A DNA stretch of 64,000 bases from Campylobacter sputorum subsp. sputorum. GTDB lineage: Bacteria; Campylobacterota; Campylobacteria; Campylobacterales; Campylobacteraceae. Shown here piece after piece: positions 29,220 through 37,894 of the stretch. The DNA is taken from contig NZ_CP043427.1 of NCBI RefSeq assembly GCF_008245005.1, positions 806,001-870,000 of the forward strand. Reading direction: 5' to 3'. The notes beneath the pieces were generated by a model, which saw nothing but the letters and a program-made list of their open reading frames with translations, did not search any database and was not told the DNA's origin. The position numbers and the translations under genes are program-made. Position 1 is the stretch's first letter, and each line of letters begins with the position of its first letter.

Positions 29220-30425
29220 ATGTATCTTTTTACTAGTGAAGTAGTAAGTCCGGGTCATCCAGATAAATGTGCAGATATCATAGCAGATAGCATAGTAGAT
29301 GCTATTTTGATGAAAGATAAAGATAGTAGAGTTGCAAGTGAAGTTTTTGTAGCTGGAAAACATATCGTAATAGGCGGAGAGATAAGCTCTAAGGCTAAAT
29401 TTAGCTTTAAAGAATACGAAAATATCGTTAAAAATACACTTCACAAAATAGGCTATACTGGTAATCAAAACTTTACTAAAGAGCAATGTTTACATCCAGA
29501 TGATATAGAAGTTCATGTGCTTTTAAATCAACAAAGTCCTGATATAAATCAAGGTGTAGATCAAAAAGAAGGTGAAATAGGAGCAGGTGATCAAGGAATA
29601 ATGTTTGGTTTTGCTACAAATGAAACAAAAGAATTTATGCCAGCAGCGATAACTTATGCAAGAGATTTATGTGATAAAGTTTATAAATTTGCAAAAACAA
29701 ATCCTGATAAATTTGGTGTTGATATAAAAACACAAGTTACACTTGATTATGGTAATAAAAGTAATTTTGAAAATTGCAAACCGCAAAAAATTCACACTAT
29801 TGTTGTTTCTGTGCCAAGTGTAGAAACTATGGGTATAGAAGAGGTTAGAAAGATAGTTAGTGAGTTGATAGACACAGCCGGACTTCCAAAACACTTATAT
29901 GATAAAGATAAAACTACTATTTATATAAATCCAACAGGAAGGTATGTTAATCATAGCTCTTTACATGATAGTGGTTTAACTGGTAGAAAACTAATAGTAG
30001 ATAGTTTTGGCGGATATGCACCAATTGGCGGAGGAGCACAAAGTTCTAAGGATTATACAAAGGTAGATAGAAGCGGACTTTATGCGGCAAGATATATAGC
30101 TAAAAATATTGTCGCTGCTGGGCTTGCTAAAAAATGCATAGTTCAACTAAGCTACGCTATAGGTATAGCAAAACCAACTTCTATCAGTGTTGATACAATG
30201 GGAACTTACGCAGATGGTATAGATGATGATATGTTATCAGATTTTGTAATGCAAAATTTTCCTTTAACTCCAAAATGGATTACAAATAAATTTGGACTTG
30301 ATAAGCCTAGTAAGGATACATTTTTATACGCAAAAGTTGCAGCTAATGGTCAAGTTGGACATAAAGACTATCCATGGGAACAGCTTGATAGTGTAGATGC
30401 ATTTAAAAATATCAAATCAAAATAA
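29220..30425 (+). CDS. metK: S-adenosylmethionine synthetase
   Basis: MetK makes SAM from methionine and ATP. The 401-aa protein has T-S-E-V-V-S-P-G-H-P-D-K-C-A-D near the N-terminus, G-A-G-D-Q-G-I-M-F-G, the P-loop-like G-G-G-A-Q-S-S-K-D and D-R-S-G-L-Y-A-A-R-Y. In many species the fourth position of the loop segment reads F-S-G-K-D, so G-A-Q-S-S-K-D is a mild variant. A hairpin terminator follows. Confidence 0.96.
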   Translation: MYLFTSEVVSPGHPDKCADIIADSIVDAILMKDKDSRVASEVFVAGKHIVIGGEISSKAKFSFKEYENIVKNTLHKIGYTGNQNFTKEQCLHPDDIEVHVLLNQQSPDINQGVDQKEGEIGAGDQGIMFGFATNETKEFMPAAITYARDLCDKVYKFAKTNPDKFGVDIKTQVTLDYGNKSNFENCKPQKIHTIVVSVPSVETMGIEEVRKIVSELIDTAGLPKHLYDKDKTTIYINPTGRYVNHSSLHDSGLTGRKLIVDSFGGYAPIGGGAQSSKDYTKVDRSGLYAARYIAKNIVAAGLAKKCIVQLSYAIGIAKPTSISVDTMGTYADGIDDDMLSDFVMQNFPLTPKWITNKFGLDKPSKDTFLYAKVAANGQVGHKDYPWEQLDSVDAFKNIKSK

Positions 30426-30459
30426 ACCATATTTGCATTTTAATTTTCATACAAAATAT

Positions 30460-30495
30460 ATAGCCAAATTTTAATAAATATTGAAATTTGGCTAT
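30460..30495 (+). terminator. Hairpin terminator after metK
   Basis: A perfect 12-bp inverted repeat (30460-30471 with 30484-30495) and a 12-base loop, 34 bases after the metK stop. Confidence 0.7.
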
Positions 30496-30640
30496 AACTA
30501 TCATTAAAATTTAAATTTAAATAAATAAATAAAATAGTAAAATTTCAAGATTATAAAATTAAAACAATATGAAATTAAATTTATAGTTTTTGTATTATAA
30601 AATTTAAAAAGCAAACTTGATTTATAAAAATGGAGAAAAT

Positions 30641-31324
30641 ATGAAAAGAGTTGGTATCATTGGTGGCATGGGTCCTTTAGCGACAATTGATTTATATGAA
30701 AAGATAATAAAATTAGCAGATGCTAAATGCGACCAAGACAATATCCCGCTTGTCATAGACAATAACACAATAATTCCAGATAGACCATCTTATATATTAG
30801 ATCATACTAAACCAAACCCACTTCCAGGTTTAATTCAAAGTGCTAATAGGTTAAAAAATGCAGGTTGTGAGGCTATATGTTTGGCTTGTAATACCGCTCA
30901 TTATTTTGTAGATGATATTATTAAACAAACTGGCGTAAAAGTTTTAGATATGCCAAAAATCACGGTAAATTCAATACTCAAAGATGCCAAAAATGTAAAA
31001 AATATATGCGTTTTAGCAACTAATGTCACAATTAGCACTGGAATTTATGAAAAAGAATTAAATCAAAATGGGCTAAATAGCGTGAAATTATCCAATCAAA
31101 TACAAGAAAAACTTATGTCGTGTATTTATGATGGTGTTAAAGCTGGAAAAGTTGCCAAATACACTAATCTTTTTGAAGAGATTGTAAATAGCTTAGAAGC
31201 AGATCTCTTTTTAGCTGCTTGTACGGAACTGCCAATATTTTTACCACTTATAAAAACAGACAAAAAATTTATGGATCCAACGCTAGAACTTGCTAAAGAG
31301 ATTATTAAATTTTCTAGAGGATAG
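30641..31324 (+). CDS. Aspartate/glutamate racemase family protein
   Basis: A 227-aa cofactor-independent racemase. The glycine-rich start G-I-I-G-G-M-G-P-L-A-T belongs to the aspartate racemase (RacD/YgeA) branch. The two catalytic cysteines lie in L-A-C-N-T-A-H (first half) and A-A-C-T-E-L-P (second half). The likely product is D-aspartate or D-glutamate; a separate MurI would normally supply D-Glu for peptidoglycan. I use ATG 30641, which follows GGAGAAA; an upstream TTG at 30617 lacks a binding site. It stands alone between metK and the lactate operon. Confidence 0.85.
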   Translation: MKRVGIIGGMGPLATIDLYEKIIKLADAKCDQDNIPLVIDNNTIIPDRPSYILDHTKPNPLPGLIQSANRLKNAGCEAICLACNTAHYFVDDIIKQTGVKVLDMPKITVNSILKDAKNVKNICVLATNVTISTGIYEKELNQNGLNSVKLSNQIQEKLMSCIYDGVKAGKVAKYTNLFEEIVNSLEADLFLAACTELPIFLPLIKTDKKFMDPTLELAKEIIKFSRG

Positions 31325-31541
31325 AATAATTTTAACTTTTTAAATTTTTTAAAATTACACTTATGCTATTTTTATAAAAGTCCATATTAAATTTATATCA
31401 AAATACAAAGCCCATTATTCCATAATTTTTAATGTATTATAAATATATATTATTATTTTAAAACTAATATTAAACAAGAAAGTTATTTTTAGGTTATTTT
31501 GGTAAAATCAGTTAATAACAATTTTAATTTTAGGAGCGAAT

Positions 31542-32282
31542 ATGGGTAAAAAGGTTTATCTTTTTGCTACTTGTCTTGGCACTGCCATGATGGGAAAAAC
31601 AGTTATGAGTGCTGTTTCTTTGCTAAGAAGAGAGGGCGTAGAGGTGATTTATAAAAAAGATCAGACATGTTGTGGGCAACCATCTTATAATACGGGCTAT
31701 TTTGAAGAGACAAAAAAAATTGCTCTTTATAATGTTGAACTTTTTAAAGGCGATTATCCGATATTAGTTCCAAGCGGATCTTGTACTGGTATGATGAAGC
31801 ATGATTATTTAGATCTTTTTAAGGATGATTCAAATTTTGATAAAGTAAAAGATTTTTGTTCTAGAATTTGTGAATTTGGTAATTATCTTGATCAGGTTTT
31901 AGATGTAAAATACGAAGATAAAGGTGAGCCTATTAAAGTAACATGGCACACAAACTGCCATGCTTTAAGAGTTGGAAAAAGCATAGAAAGTTCAAAAAAT
32001 CTTATAAGAAGATTAAAAAATGTAGAACTTGTTGAACTTGAATATGAAGAAGAATGTTGTGGTTTTGGTGGCACTTTTGCTGTAAAAGAGCCAGAAATTT
32101 CAAATGCTATGGTACTAGAAAAAATAAAAGATATAAAAAATAGCGGCTGTAAATATGTGATTTCTGCAGATGGGGGTTGTTTAATGAATATAGCCGGAGC
32201 AATGAGTAGGCATAATGTCGATGTTAAACCTATTCATTTATATGATTTTATAGATAAAAGATTAAAAGGAGAGGCTCTATGA
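31542..32282 (+). CDS. lldE: L-lactate utilisation protein LldE (LutA)
   Basis: This is one of three subunits of the non-flavin L-lactate dehydrogenase complex that oxidises lactate to pyruvate at the cytoplasmic membrane. The 246-aa protein has two CCG-type cysteine-rich domains: Q-T-C-C-G-Q-P with an upstream T-C-L-G, and E-C-C-G-F-G-G-T-F with an upstream N-C-H. They bind an iron-sulfur cluster as in heterodisulfide reductase-like proteins. GGAGCG precedes the start. The three-gene order lldE-lldF-lldG, with stops and starts overlapping, matches C. jejuni Cj0075c-Cj0073c. Confidence 0.92.
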   Translation: MGKKVYLFATCLGTAMMGKTVMSAVSLLRREGVEVIYKKDQTCCGQPSYNTGYFEETKKIALYNVELFKGDYPILVPSGSCTGMMKHDYLDLFKDDSNFDKVKDFCSRICEFGNYLDQVLDVKYEDKGEPIKVTWHTNCHALRVGKSIESSKNLIRRLKNVELVELEYEEECCGFGGTFAVKEPEISNAMVLEKIKDIKNSGCKYVISADGGCLMNIAGAMSRHNVDVKPIHLYDFIDKRLKGEAL

Positions 32283-33703
32283 ATCACAAAAAAATAGTAG
32301 ATCACGAGTTAAATAATCCTCAATTAAGAGAAAATTTATCAAATGCAATGCATGCACTTCAAAAAAACAAACAAAAAATCACTCAAAATAGATTTAATCA
32401 TTGGGAAAAACAAAGAGAAATAGGCAAAAAATCAAAAAATAAAACATTAAATTCACTTTACGATAGAGTTTTGGAATTTGAAGAAAATGCCAAGAAAAAT
32501 GGTTATATAGTTCATTGGGCAAAAAATGGGGATGAGGCCTGTGAAATGGTTCATGATATTATGAAAGAAAAAGGTCTAGATACTATTTTAAAACAAAAAA
32601 CAATGGCTAGTGAAGAAATTGGATTAAACCATTATTTACAAGAAAAAGGAATGACAGCTCTAGAAACAGACCTTGGCGAAGTTATCATACAATTAATAGA
32701 TGATAAGCCAGTTCATATAGTTGTTCCTGCAATTCATAAAAATCGTTATGAGATAGGCGAGATTTTTCATGACAAACTTGGGGCTCCAAAAGAAAGCGAT
32801 CCTGTGAAATTAAATGCTATAGCAAGAGACTATATGCGTGAGAAATTTAAAAAACTCAAAATAGGATTAACTGGTGGAAATTTTTTAATAGCAAAAGAGG
32901 GTGCTATTTGGCTAGTTGAAAACGAAGGAAATGGTAGAATGTGTAACACTATGCCAGATGTTTTAATTAGCGTTTGCGGTATAGAAAAAGTTGTTGATAC
33001 TATAGAAGATGCCGCTACTTTAGTTGGATTATTAACACCATCTGCTACAGGGCAATTTATAGCAAATTATAATAATATTATTTGTGGTCCAAGAAGAGAA
33101 GGGGAGCTTGATGGTCCAAAAGAGTGTCATATAATATTATTTGACAATCATAGAACAGATATGCTTGCTCATGAAGAGTATTATGAAGCATTAAGATGTA
33201 TAAGATGTGGAACTTGTATGAACTTTTGTCCAGTTTATGACAAGATAGGTGGTCATAGTTATCAAAGTGTATATCCAGGACCAATAGGCGAGGTTATAAG
33301 CCCGCAAATTTTTGGTTTAGATAAACACGATGATGTTTTGACATTATGTTCGCTTTGTGGAAGATGTTCTGAGGTTTGTCCCGTTAAAATACCTCTTGCA
33401 GATATAATAAGAAAACTTCGTAGAGATAAAATAGGTCAAGGTAAAAATCCTCCATATGGTTCAGAAAAAGTTGTTCATAATGGGTATGAAAAAATGATTT
33501 TCAAAGGATTTACATTTGCAGCAACTCATGGTTTTGTATTTAGAAAAGCAGCTGGAATGGCTATAAATTTTAATAATTTTATACATAAAAATGGTGGAAA
33601 ATTACCTGTTTTGAAAAACTGGTTTGCATATAGAGATCTTTTTGAATTTGACTATAATTTAAATGAAAATATATCAAAAGTACAAGGAGTGCAATATGAG
33701 TAG
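32279..33703 (+). CDS. lldF: L-lactate utilisation iron-sulfur protein LldF (LutB)
   Basis: A 474-aa subunit with an N-terminal LUD domain and a C-terminal ferredoxin-like part. Two 4Fe-4S motifs are visible: C-I-R-C-G-T-C-M-N-F-C-P (about residues 309-320) and C-S-L-C-G-R-C-S-E-V-C-P (about residues 358-369). It passes electrons from lactate toward the quinone pool. The ATG overlaps the lldE stop by four bases, and an eight-base overlap with lldG follows. Confidence 0.93.
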   Translation: MNHKKIVDHELNNPQLRENLSNAMHALQKNKQKITQNRFNHWEKQREIGKKSKNKTLNSLYDRVLEFEENAKKNGYIVHWAKNGDEACEMVHDIMKEKGLDTILKQKTMASEEIGLNHYLQEKGMTALETDLGEVIIQLIDDKPVHIVVPAIHKNRYEIGEIFHDKLGAPKESDPVKLNAIARDYMREKFKKLKIGLTGGNFLIAKEGAIWLVENEGNGRMCNTMPDVLISVCGIEKVVDTIEDAATLVGLLTPSATGQFIANYNNIICGPRREGELDGPKECHIILFDNHRTDMLAHEEYYEALRCIRCGTCMNFCPVYDKIGGHSYQSVYPGPIGEVISPQIFGLDKHDDVLTLCSLCGRCSEVCPVKIPLADIIRKLRRDKIGQGKNPPYGSEKVVHNGYEKMIFKGFTFAATHGFVFRKAAGMAINFNNFIHKNGGKLPVLKNWFAYRDLFEFDYNLNENISKVQGVQYE

Positions 33704-34325
33704 TAGAGAAGAGATTCTAGAAAAATTAAAAAATAGTTGTGGTATAAAAGATTTTGTTCCAGAGATTACAAAAGATCCAGTAAGCTTTATAAAAGATGAT
33801 GTTGATATGTTTAGTGAATTTAAAAATAGAATTGTAGAAAATAAATCTATTTTGCACGAGAATACTTCTGATATAGCTTCTGAGATAAACACGATTATAG
33901 AAAATGAAGGTGTTAAAAATCTAATTTATCCATCAAATTTGCCTATTGATATAAATAGTTTAAATATAGAGAATAAATTTGAATTTAACAAAAATATAGA
34001 AGAATTTAAAGAGAAAATTTTTGAATACGATGTTTCTATAATACAAGCTAGATTTGGCGTTAGTTCGCATGGAGTACTTTGTATAAGTGCGTCTAAAGAG
34101 CAGCCAAGAACTCTAAGTTTAACTCCAAGAGTATGCATAGCTTTACTAAAAAAAGAAAATATTGTAAAAAGTCTAAGTGAAGCATTAAATAAAATCAAAG
34201 AGCAAGATGGAAGACTTCCAACAAATACTATTTTCATTTCAGGTCCATCAAGAACTAGTGATATAGAATTACAACTTGTAATAGGTGTCCATGGTTCACA
34301 AATAATGCATGTAATTTTGTATTGA
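33696..34325 (+). CDS. lldG: L-lactate utilisation protein LldG (LutC)
   Basis: This 209-aa LUD-domain protein completes the lactate dehydrogenase complex. The family pattern appears as D-V-S-I-I-Q-A-R-F-G-V-S-S-H-G, R-T-L-S-L-T-P-R-V, F-I-S-G-P-S-R-T-S-D-I-E and a final V-I-G-V-H-G. I chose ATG 33696 because AAGGAG lies just upstream; an ATG at 33663 would add eleven residues deep inside lldF. Confidence 0.9.
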   Translation: MSSREEILEKLKNSCGIKDFVPEITKDPVSFIKDDVDMFSEFKNRIVENKSILHENTSDIASEINTIIENEGVKNLIYPSNLPIDINSLNIENKFEFNKNIEEFKEKIFEYDVSIIQARFGVSSHGVLCISASKEQPRTLSLTPRVCIALLKKENIVKSLSEALNKIKEQDGRLPTNTIFISGPSRTSDIELQLVIGVHGSQIMHVILY

Positions 34326-34331
34326 TAAAAC

Positions 34332-34362
34332 AAATTCTAGATACTTAAAGTATCTAGAATTT
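34332..34362. terminator. Bidirectional hairpin between lldG and lctP
   Basis: A perfect 13-bp inverted repeat (34332-34344 with 34350-34362) with a 5-base loop, exactly between the convergent lactate oxidation operon and lactate permease gene. Confidence 0.85.
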
Positions 34363-34368
34363 AATAAG

Positions 34369-35988
34369 TTAAGCAGGTATAATAAAAGGCAAGAAGTGTG
34401 TTATTATATAACAAATCACGCCTATTGCTATTATAAAGAATATTGAGTATTTAACAGTAAATCTAAACAACTCACTTTCTCTTCCAACTAATCCAACAGC
34501 CGCACAAGCAACTGCTATACTTTGAGGACTTATCATTTTACCAACAACTCCACCAACTGAGTTTGCTGCCAAAAACATTATATCAGGTACGTTAAGTTGA
34601 TTAGCTGTAACTTGTTGTAATGGCCCAAATAGTAAATTTGAACTTGTATCAGAGCCTGTTAAGAATACGCCAAGCCAACCTATGATTGGGGAAAAGAATG
34701 CAAAAGCGTCTCCTGTATGTGATAAAGCAAGTCCCATAGTAGCAGCTTGAGCGCTATTTTTTGCAATATATGCATAAGCAACAACTAGACCTATATTTAT
34801 AACAGGAACAAACATCTCTCTTACTGTTTCGCTAGCTGCTTTTACTGCCATTTTTGGTTTAATTTTCAGCGCAAAAATAGTTAAAATCGCAGCAAAAAAT
34901 ATAGCCGTTCCAACTGAGCCTAGTAAGTCAAATTTAAATACAGATTTTATAGATGTATCTTCTAAAACGATAGGAGCTGTTTGAATCATAGTTCCATTTA
35001 TATAAGGCATACTTATGTTAAATGTAGAAAATGCTAATGAATTTTTTACAATAGGTAGTGTCCATAGTACAACAGTTATGATTAAGAAAATAAATGGTAT
35101 CCAAGCAAGAAGTATCTGTTTTGTTGATAGGTTTGTTTCAGTATATTCATCAGCACCTTTAACTCTAAATACATTTTTTACATGCCATACTCTTAAAAAT
35201 AGTGTTGTACAAACAAGAGATACAATCGCAGATGTTATATCTGGAAGCTCTGGTCCTACGCTATTTGATGTTATGTATTGAGTTATGGCAAATGATACTG
35301 ATGCAACTGCTATAGCCGGAAAAGTTTCCTTTACGCCTTTCATGCCATCCATTAAAAATACTATAAAAAATGGAACAAATAGTGTTACAGGAGGCAAAAT
35401 TCTACCAACCATAGCTCCAACTGACACCGGATCAACTCCAACTGCGTGAGACATTGCGATAATTGGAATTCCAACAGCACCAAAAGCAACAGGAGCGGTA
35501 TTTGCTATCATACAAAGTCCAGCAGCATAAAGAGGTCTAAGACCAAGACCCATAAGCAGTGCAGCTGTTATAGCAACAGGACCGCCAAAACCTATAGCAC
35601 CTTCTAAAAATGCACCAAAACAGTAAGCAATAAGGATAACTTGTATTCTGTGATCGGGAGTTATAGCTATAACACTTGATTTAAGATATTCAAAGTATCC
35701 TGATTTTACGGATAGCTTATATAAGAATATAGCCGCTAGAATAATCCAAGCTATTGGCCAAAGACCATTCATAAAGCCTTGAGAGAAGCTTAAAAATACC
35801 ATAACTACTGGCATTTTATAAACAAACACCGCGATAAAAGAACTTAAAAGCACTGTAAATAAAGCTGCTTTCCAGCCTTTTAATTTTAGTACCACAAGTG
35901 ATACAAAAAACAAAATGATAGGTAGCGATGCTACACCGGCACTGATCCAAATATTCCCAATGGGGTCATATACTTGTTTCCATTCCAT
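34369..35988 (-). CDS. lctP: L-lactate permease
   Basis: An inner-membrane LctP-family transporter of 539 aa with about 12-14 helices. It starts E-W-K-Q-V-Y-D-P-I-G-N-I-W. Family signatures are G-F-G-G-P-V-A-I-T-A-A-L-L and G-S-D-T-S-S-N-L-L-F-G, and S-P-Q-S-I-A-V-A near the end. It imports L-lactate for the adjacent convergent lldEFG operon. In C. jejuni lctP is also next to lldEFG but, as I recall, co-oriented. Confidence 0.95.
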   Translation of the reverse strand: MEWKQVYDPIGNIWISAGVASLPIILFFVSLVVLKLKGWKAALFTVLLSSFIAVFVYKMPVVMVFLSFSQGFMNGLWPIAWIILAAIFLYKLSVKSGYFEYLKSSVIAITPDHRIQVILIAYCFGAFLEGAIGFGGPVAITAALLMGLGLRPLYAAGLCMIANTAPVAFGAVGIPIIAMSHAVGVDPVSVGAMVGRILPPVTLFVPFFIVFLMDGMKGVKETFPAIAVASVSFAITQYITSNSVGPELPDITSAIVSLVCTTLFLRVWHVKNVFRVKGADEYTETNLSTKQILLAWIPFIFLIITVVLWTLPIVKNSLAFSTFNISMPYINGTMIQTAPIVLEDTSIKSVFKFDLLGSVGTAIFFAAILTIFALKIKPKMAVKAASETVREMFVPVINIGLVVAYAYIAKNSAQAATMGLALSHTGDAFAFFSPIIGWLGVFLTGSDTSSNLLFGPLQQVTANQLNVPDIMFLAANSVGGVVGKMISPQSIAVACAAVGLVGRESELFRFTVKYSIFFIIAIGVICYIITHFLPFIIPA

Positions 35989-36175
35989 TGATAATCCACC
36001 TTTTTAGTTTAAAATATAAACATAAATGCTTATTTGTTAATTTTAATCTAAAATATGTTAAGTATATATTTGAAAATAAAATTAATTTATTTATTAATGT
36101 AATATTAATAAATTTTAAAAAATTTAAATATAAAATTAATATATAAAATTATGGATTGTTTTATTTTTTGATACA

Positions 36176-36203
36176 AAATTTGAGCCAAAGCTGGCTCAAA
36201 TTT
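36176..36203 (-). terminator. Hairpin terminator of the ABC-F gene
   Basis: A perfect 12-bp inverted repeat (36176-36187 with 36192-36203) with a 4-base loop overlaps the stop codon of the leftward gene. Confidence 0.8.
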
Positions 36204-37785
36204 AGAGTATTTGGGATTCCATATACTCTTCATAAGTTCCTTTAAAGTCAGTTATCTCGCCATTATCTTTTATCTCTATTATCCTATTTGCAAATGCGTC
36301 TATTAACTCTCTATCATGGCTAACACAAATCACATTTCCGGTGTAGTTATAAAGTGCTTCTCCAAGAGCAATAATGGCTTCTAAATCAAGGTGATTATTT
36401 GGCTCATCGAGTATGAGTAAATTTGGTTTTATCAGCATAAGTTTGCTTAGCATTACTCTATGTTTTTCGCCACCGCTTAAATCCCCAACACTTTTTTCTT
36501 GCTCATCACCACTAAAAAGCATTCTTCCAAGACATTTTCTAATCTCATCTAAATCCTTGTTTTTAGAGTCTTGCAAATACTCATAAAGTTTTAATTCTCC
36601 TTTAATTTTATTATTTGTATCTTGTGCAAAATATCCTGTCTCTATGGTTGCACCTATATGGACATTTCCGCTATCTGGGAGTATTTCTTTCATAATGATT
36701 TTACAAAGTGTAGTTTTTCCAACACCATTGTGCCCGATAACTGCTATTTTATCCCCCTTTTTTAGCTTTAAGTTAAAATTATTAAAAATTACTTTATCGC
36801 CAAATTTTTTATTTATATTTGTTAATTCCAAGATTTCATTACCTATTTCTCTGTTTAATTTAAACAAAATGCTAGGCTCTCTTCTGCTTGAAACTGCAAT
36901 ATCTTCGATATTTAGCTTTTCAAGCTGTTTTTGGCGACTTGTAGCTTGTTTTGCTTTACTTGCATTTGCACTAAATCTTGCTATAAATTTATCCAAATCT
37001 TCTTTTTCTTTAAGCTTTTTCTCTCTTTGCATTTGAGCTTGTTTTTTGATAAGATTTGCTGCTATATACCAATCATCATAGTTTCCACTAAATTCACGAA
37101 TTTTTTTGAAATCAACATCAAGTATATGTGTGCAAACTCTATTTAAAAAGTGCCTATCGTGGCTTATAACCACCATAGTTCCCTCGTGTCTATTTAGTTC
37201 ATTTTCTAGCCATGAAATCGCACTTAAATCAAGATTATTTGTAGGCTCATCTAAAAACAAAATATCTGGTTTTGGAAAAAGCACTTGAGCTAATAAAACC
37301 TTAAATTTATCAGAGTTTTCAAGCTCACTCATAAGTTTATCATAGTTATTTAATCCAAGAGAGCTTAAAATTTTCTCTATTCTTGTTTCACATTCATATG
37401 TAGGGTCTTCTTCTGCTGTAATTATTTCAAGTTTGCTTAGTTTTTCATTTATCTCATCGGTAAATTCTTCACTCATATAAAGCCTTTCTTTTTCTTTCAT
37501 AGCATTATAAAGCCTTTTGTTTCCATACAAAACCGCATCTTTTATAGTGAAATTTTCAAAAGCAAATTGATCTTGCCCCAAGGTACCGGTTTTAAGACCA
37601 TTTTCTATGATGATATCGCCGCTACTATAATCAACATCACCAGAGAGAATTTTTAAAAATGTTGATTTTCCGGCTCCATTTGCACCAATAAGACCATATC
37701 TGTTGCCTCTATTTAGTTTTAAATTTACATCTTCAAACAAAATTTGAGTTCCAAATTTCATACTAAGAGAATTAACTTCTAACAT
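36202..37785 (-). CDS. ABC-F ATPase, YbiT type
   Basis: ABC-F proteins bind the ribosomal E site and act on stalled translation. The 527-aa soluble protein has two ATPase domains: Walker A G-A-N-G-A-G-K-S and G-H-N-G-V-G-K-T, Walker B L-F-L-D-E-P-T-N-N and L-I-L-D-E-P-N-N-H. A charged linker between them contains S-K-A-K-Q-A-T-S-R-Q-K. The second domain has an intact signature L-S-G-G-E-K, but the first reads M-S-E-L-E-N-S-D-K. This degenerate first signature, the S-H-D-R-H-F-L-N-R-V-C-T-H segment and the length all point to the YbiT branch. Substrate or antibiotic link is unknown. Confidence 0.88.
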   Translation of the reverse strand: MLEVNSLSMKFGTQILFEDVNLKLNRGNRYGLIGANGAGKSTFLKILSGDVDYSSGDIIIENGLKTGTLGQDQFAFENFTIKDAVLYGNKRLYNAMKEKERLYMSEEFTDEINEKLSKLEIITAEEDPTYECETRIEKILSSLGLNNYDKLMSELENSDKFKVLLAQVLFPKPDILFLDEPTNNLDLSAISWLENELNRHEGTMVVISHDRHFLNRVCTHILDVDFKKIREFSGNYDDWYIAANLIKKQAQMQREKKLKEKEDLDKFIARFSANASKAKQATSRQKQLEKLNIEDIAVSSRREPSILFKLNREIGNEILELTNINKKFGDKVIFNNFNLKLKKGDKIAVIGHNGVGKTTLCKIIMKEILPDSGNVHIGATIETGYFAQDTNNKIKGELKLYEYLQDSKNKDLDEIRKCLGRMLFSGDEQEKSVGDLSGGEKHRVMLSKLMLIKPNLLILDEPNNHLDLEAIIALGEALYNYTGNVICVSHDRELIDAFANRIIEIKDNGEITDFKGTYEEYMESQIL

Positions 37786-37894
37786 ATCTTTCCTTGTATT
37801 GTTTTTTGCAAATTGTAATCAAAAAAGTTTTTTTTGTCAAAAAAAATACTATATTTTATATTTTTTGATAAAATCTATTTTTTAAAGGAAAAAA

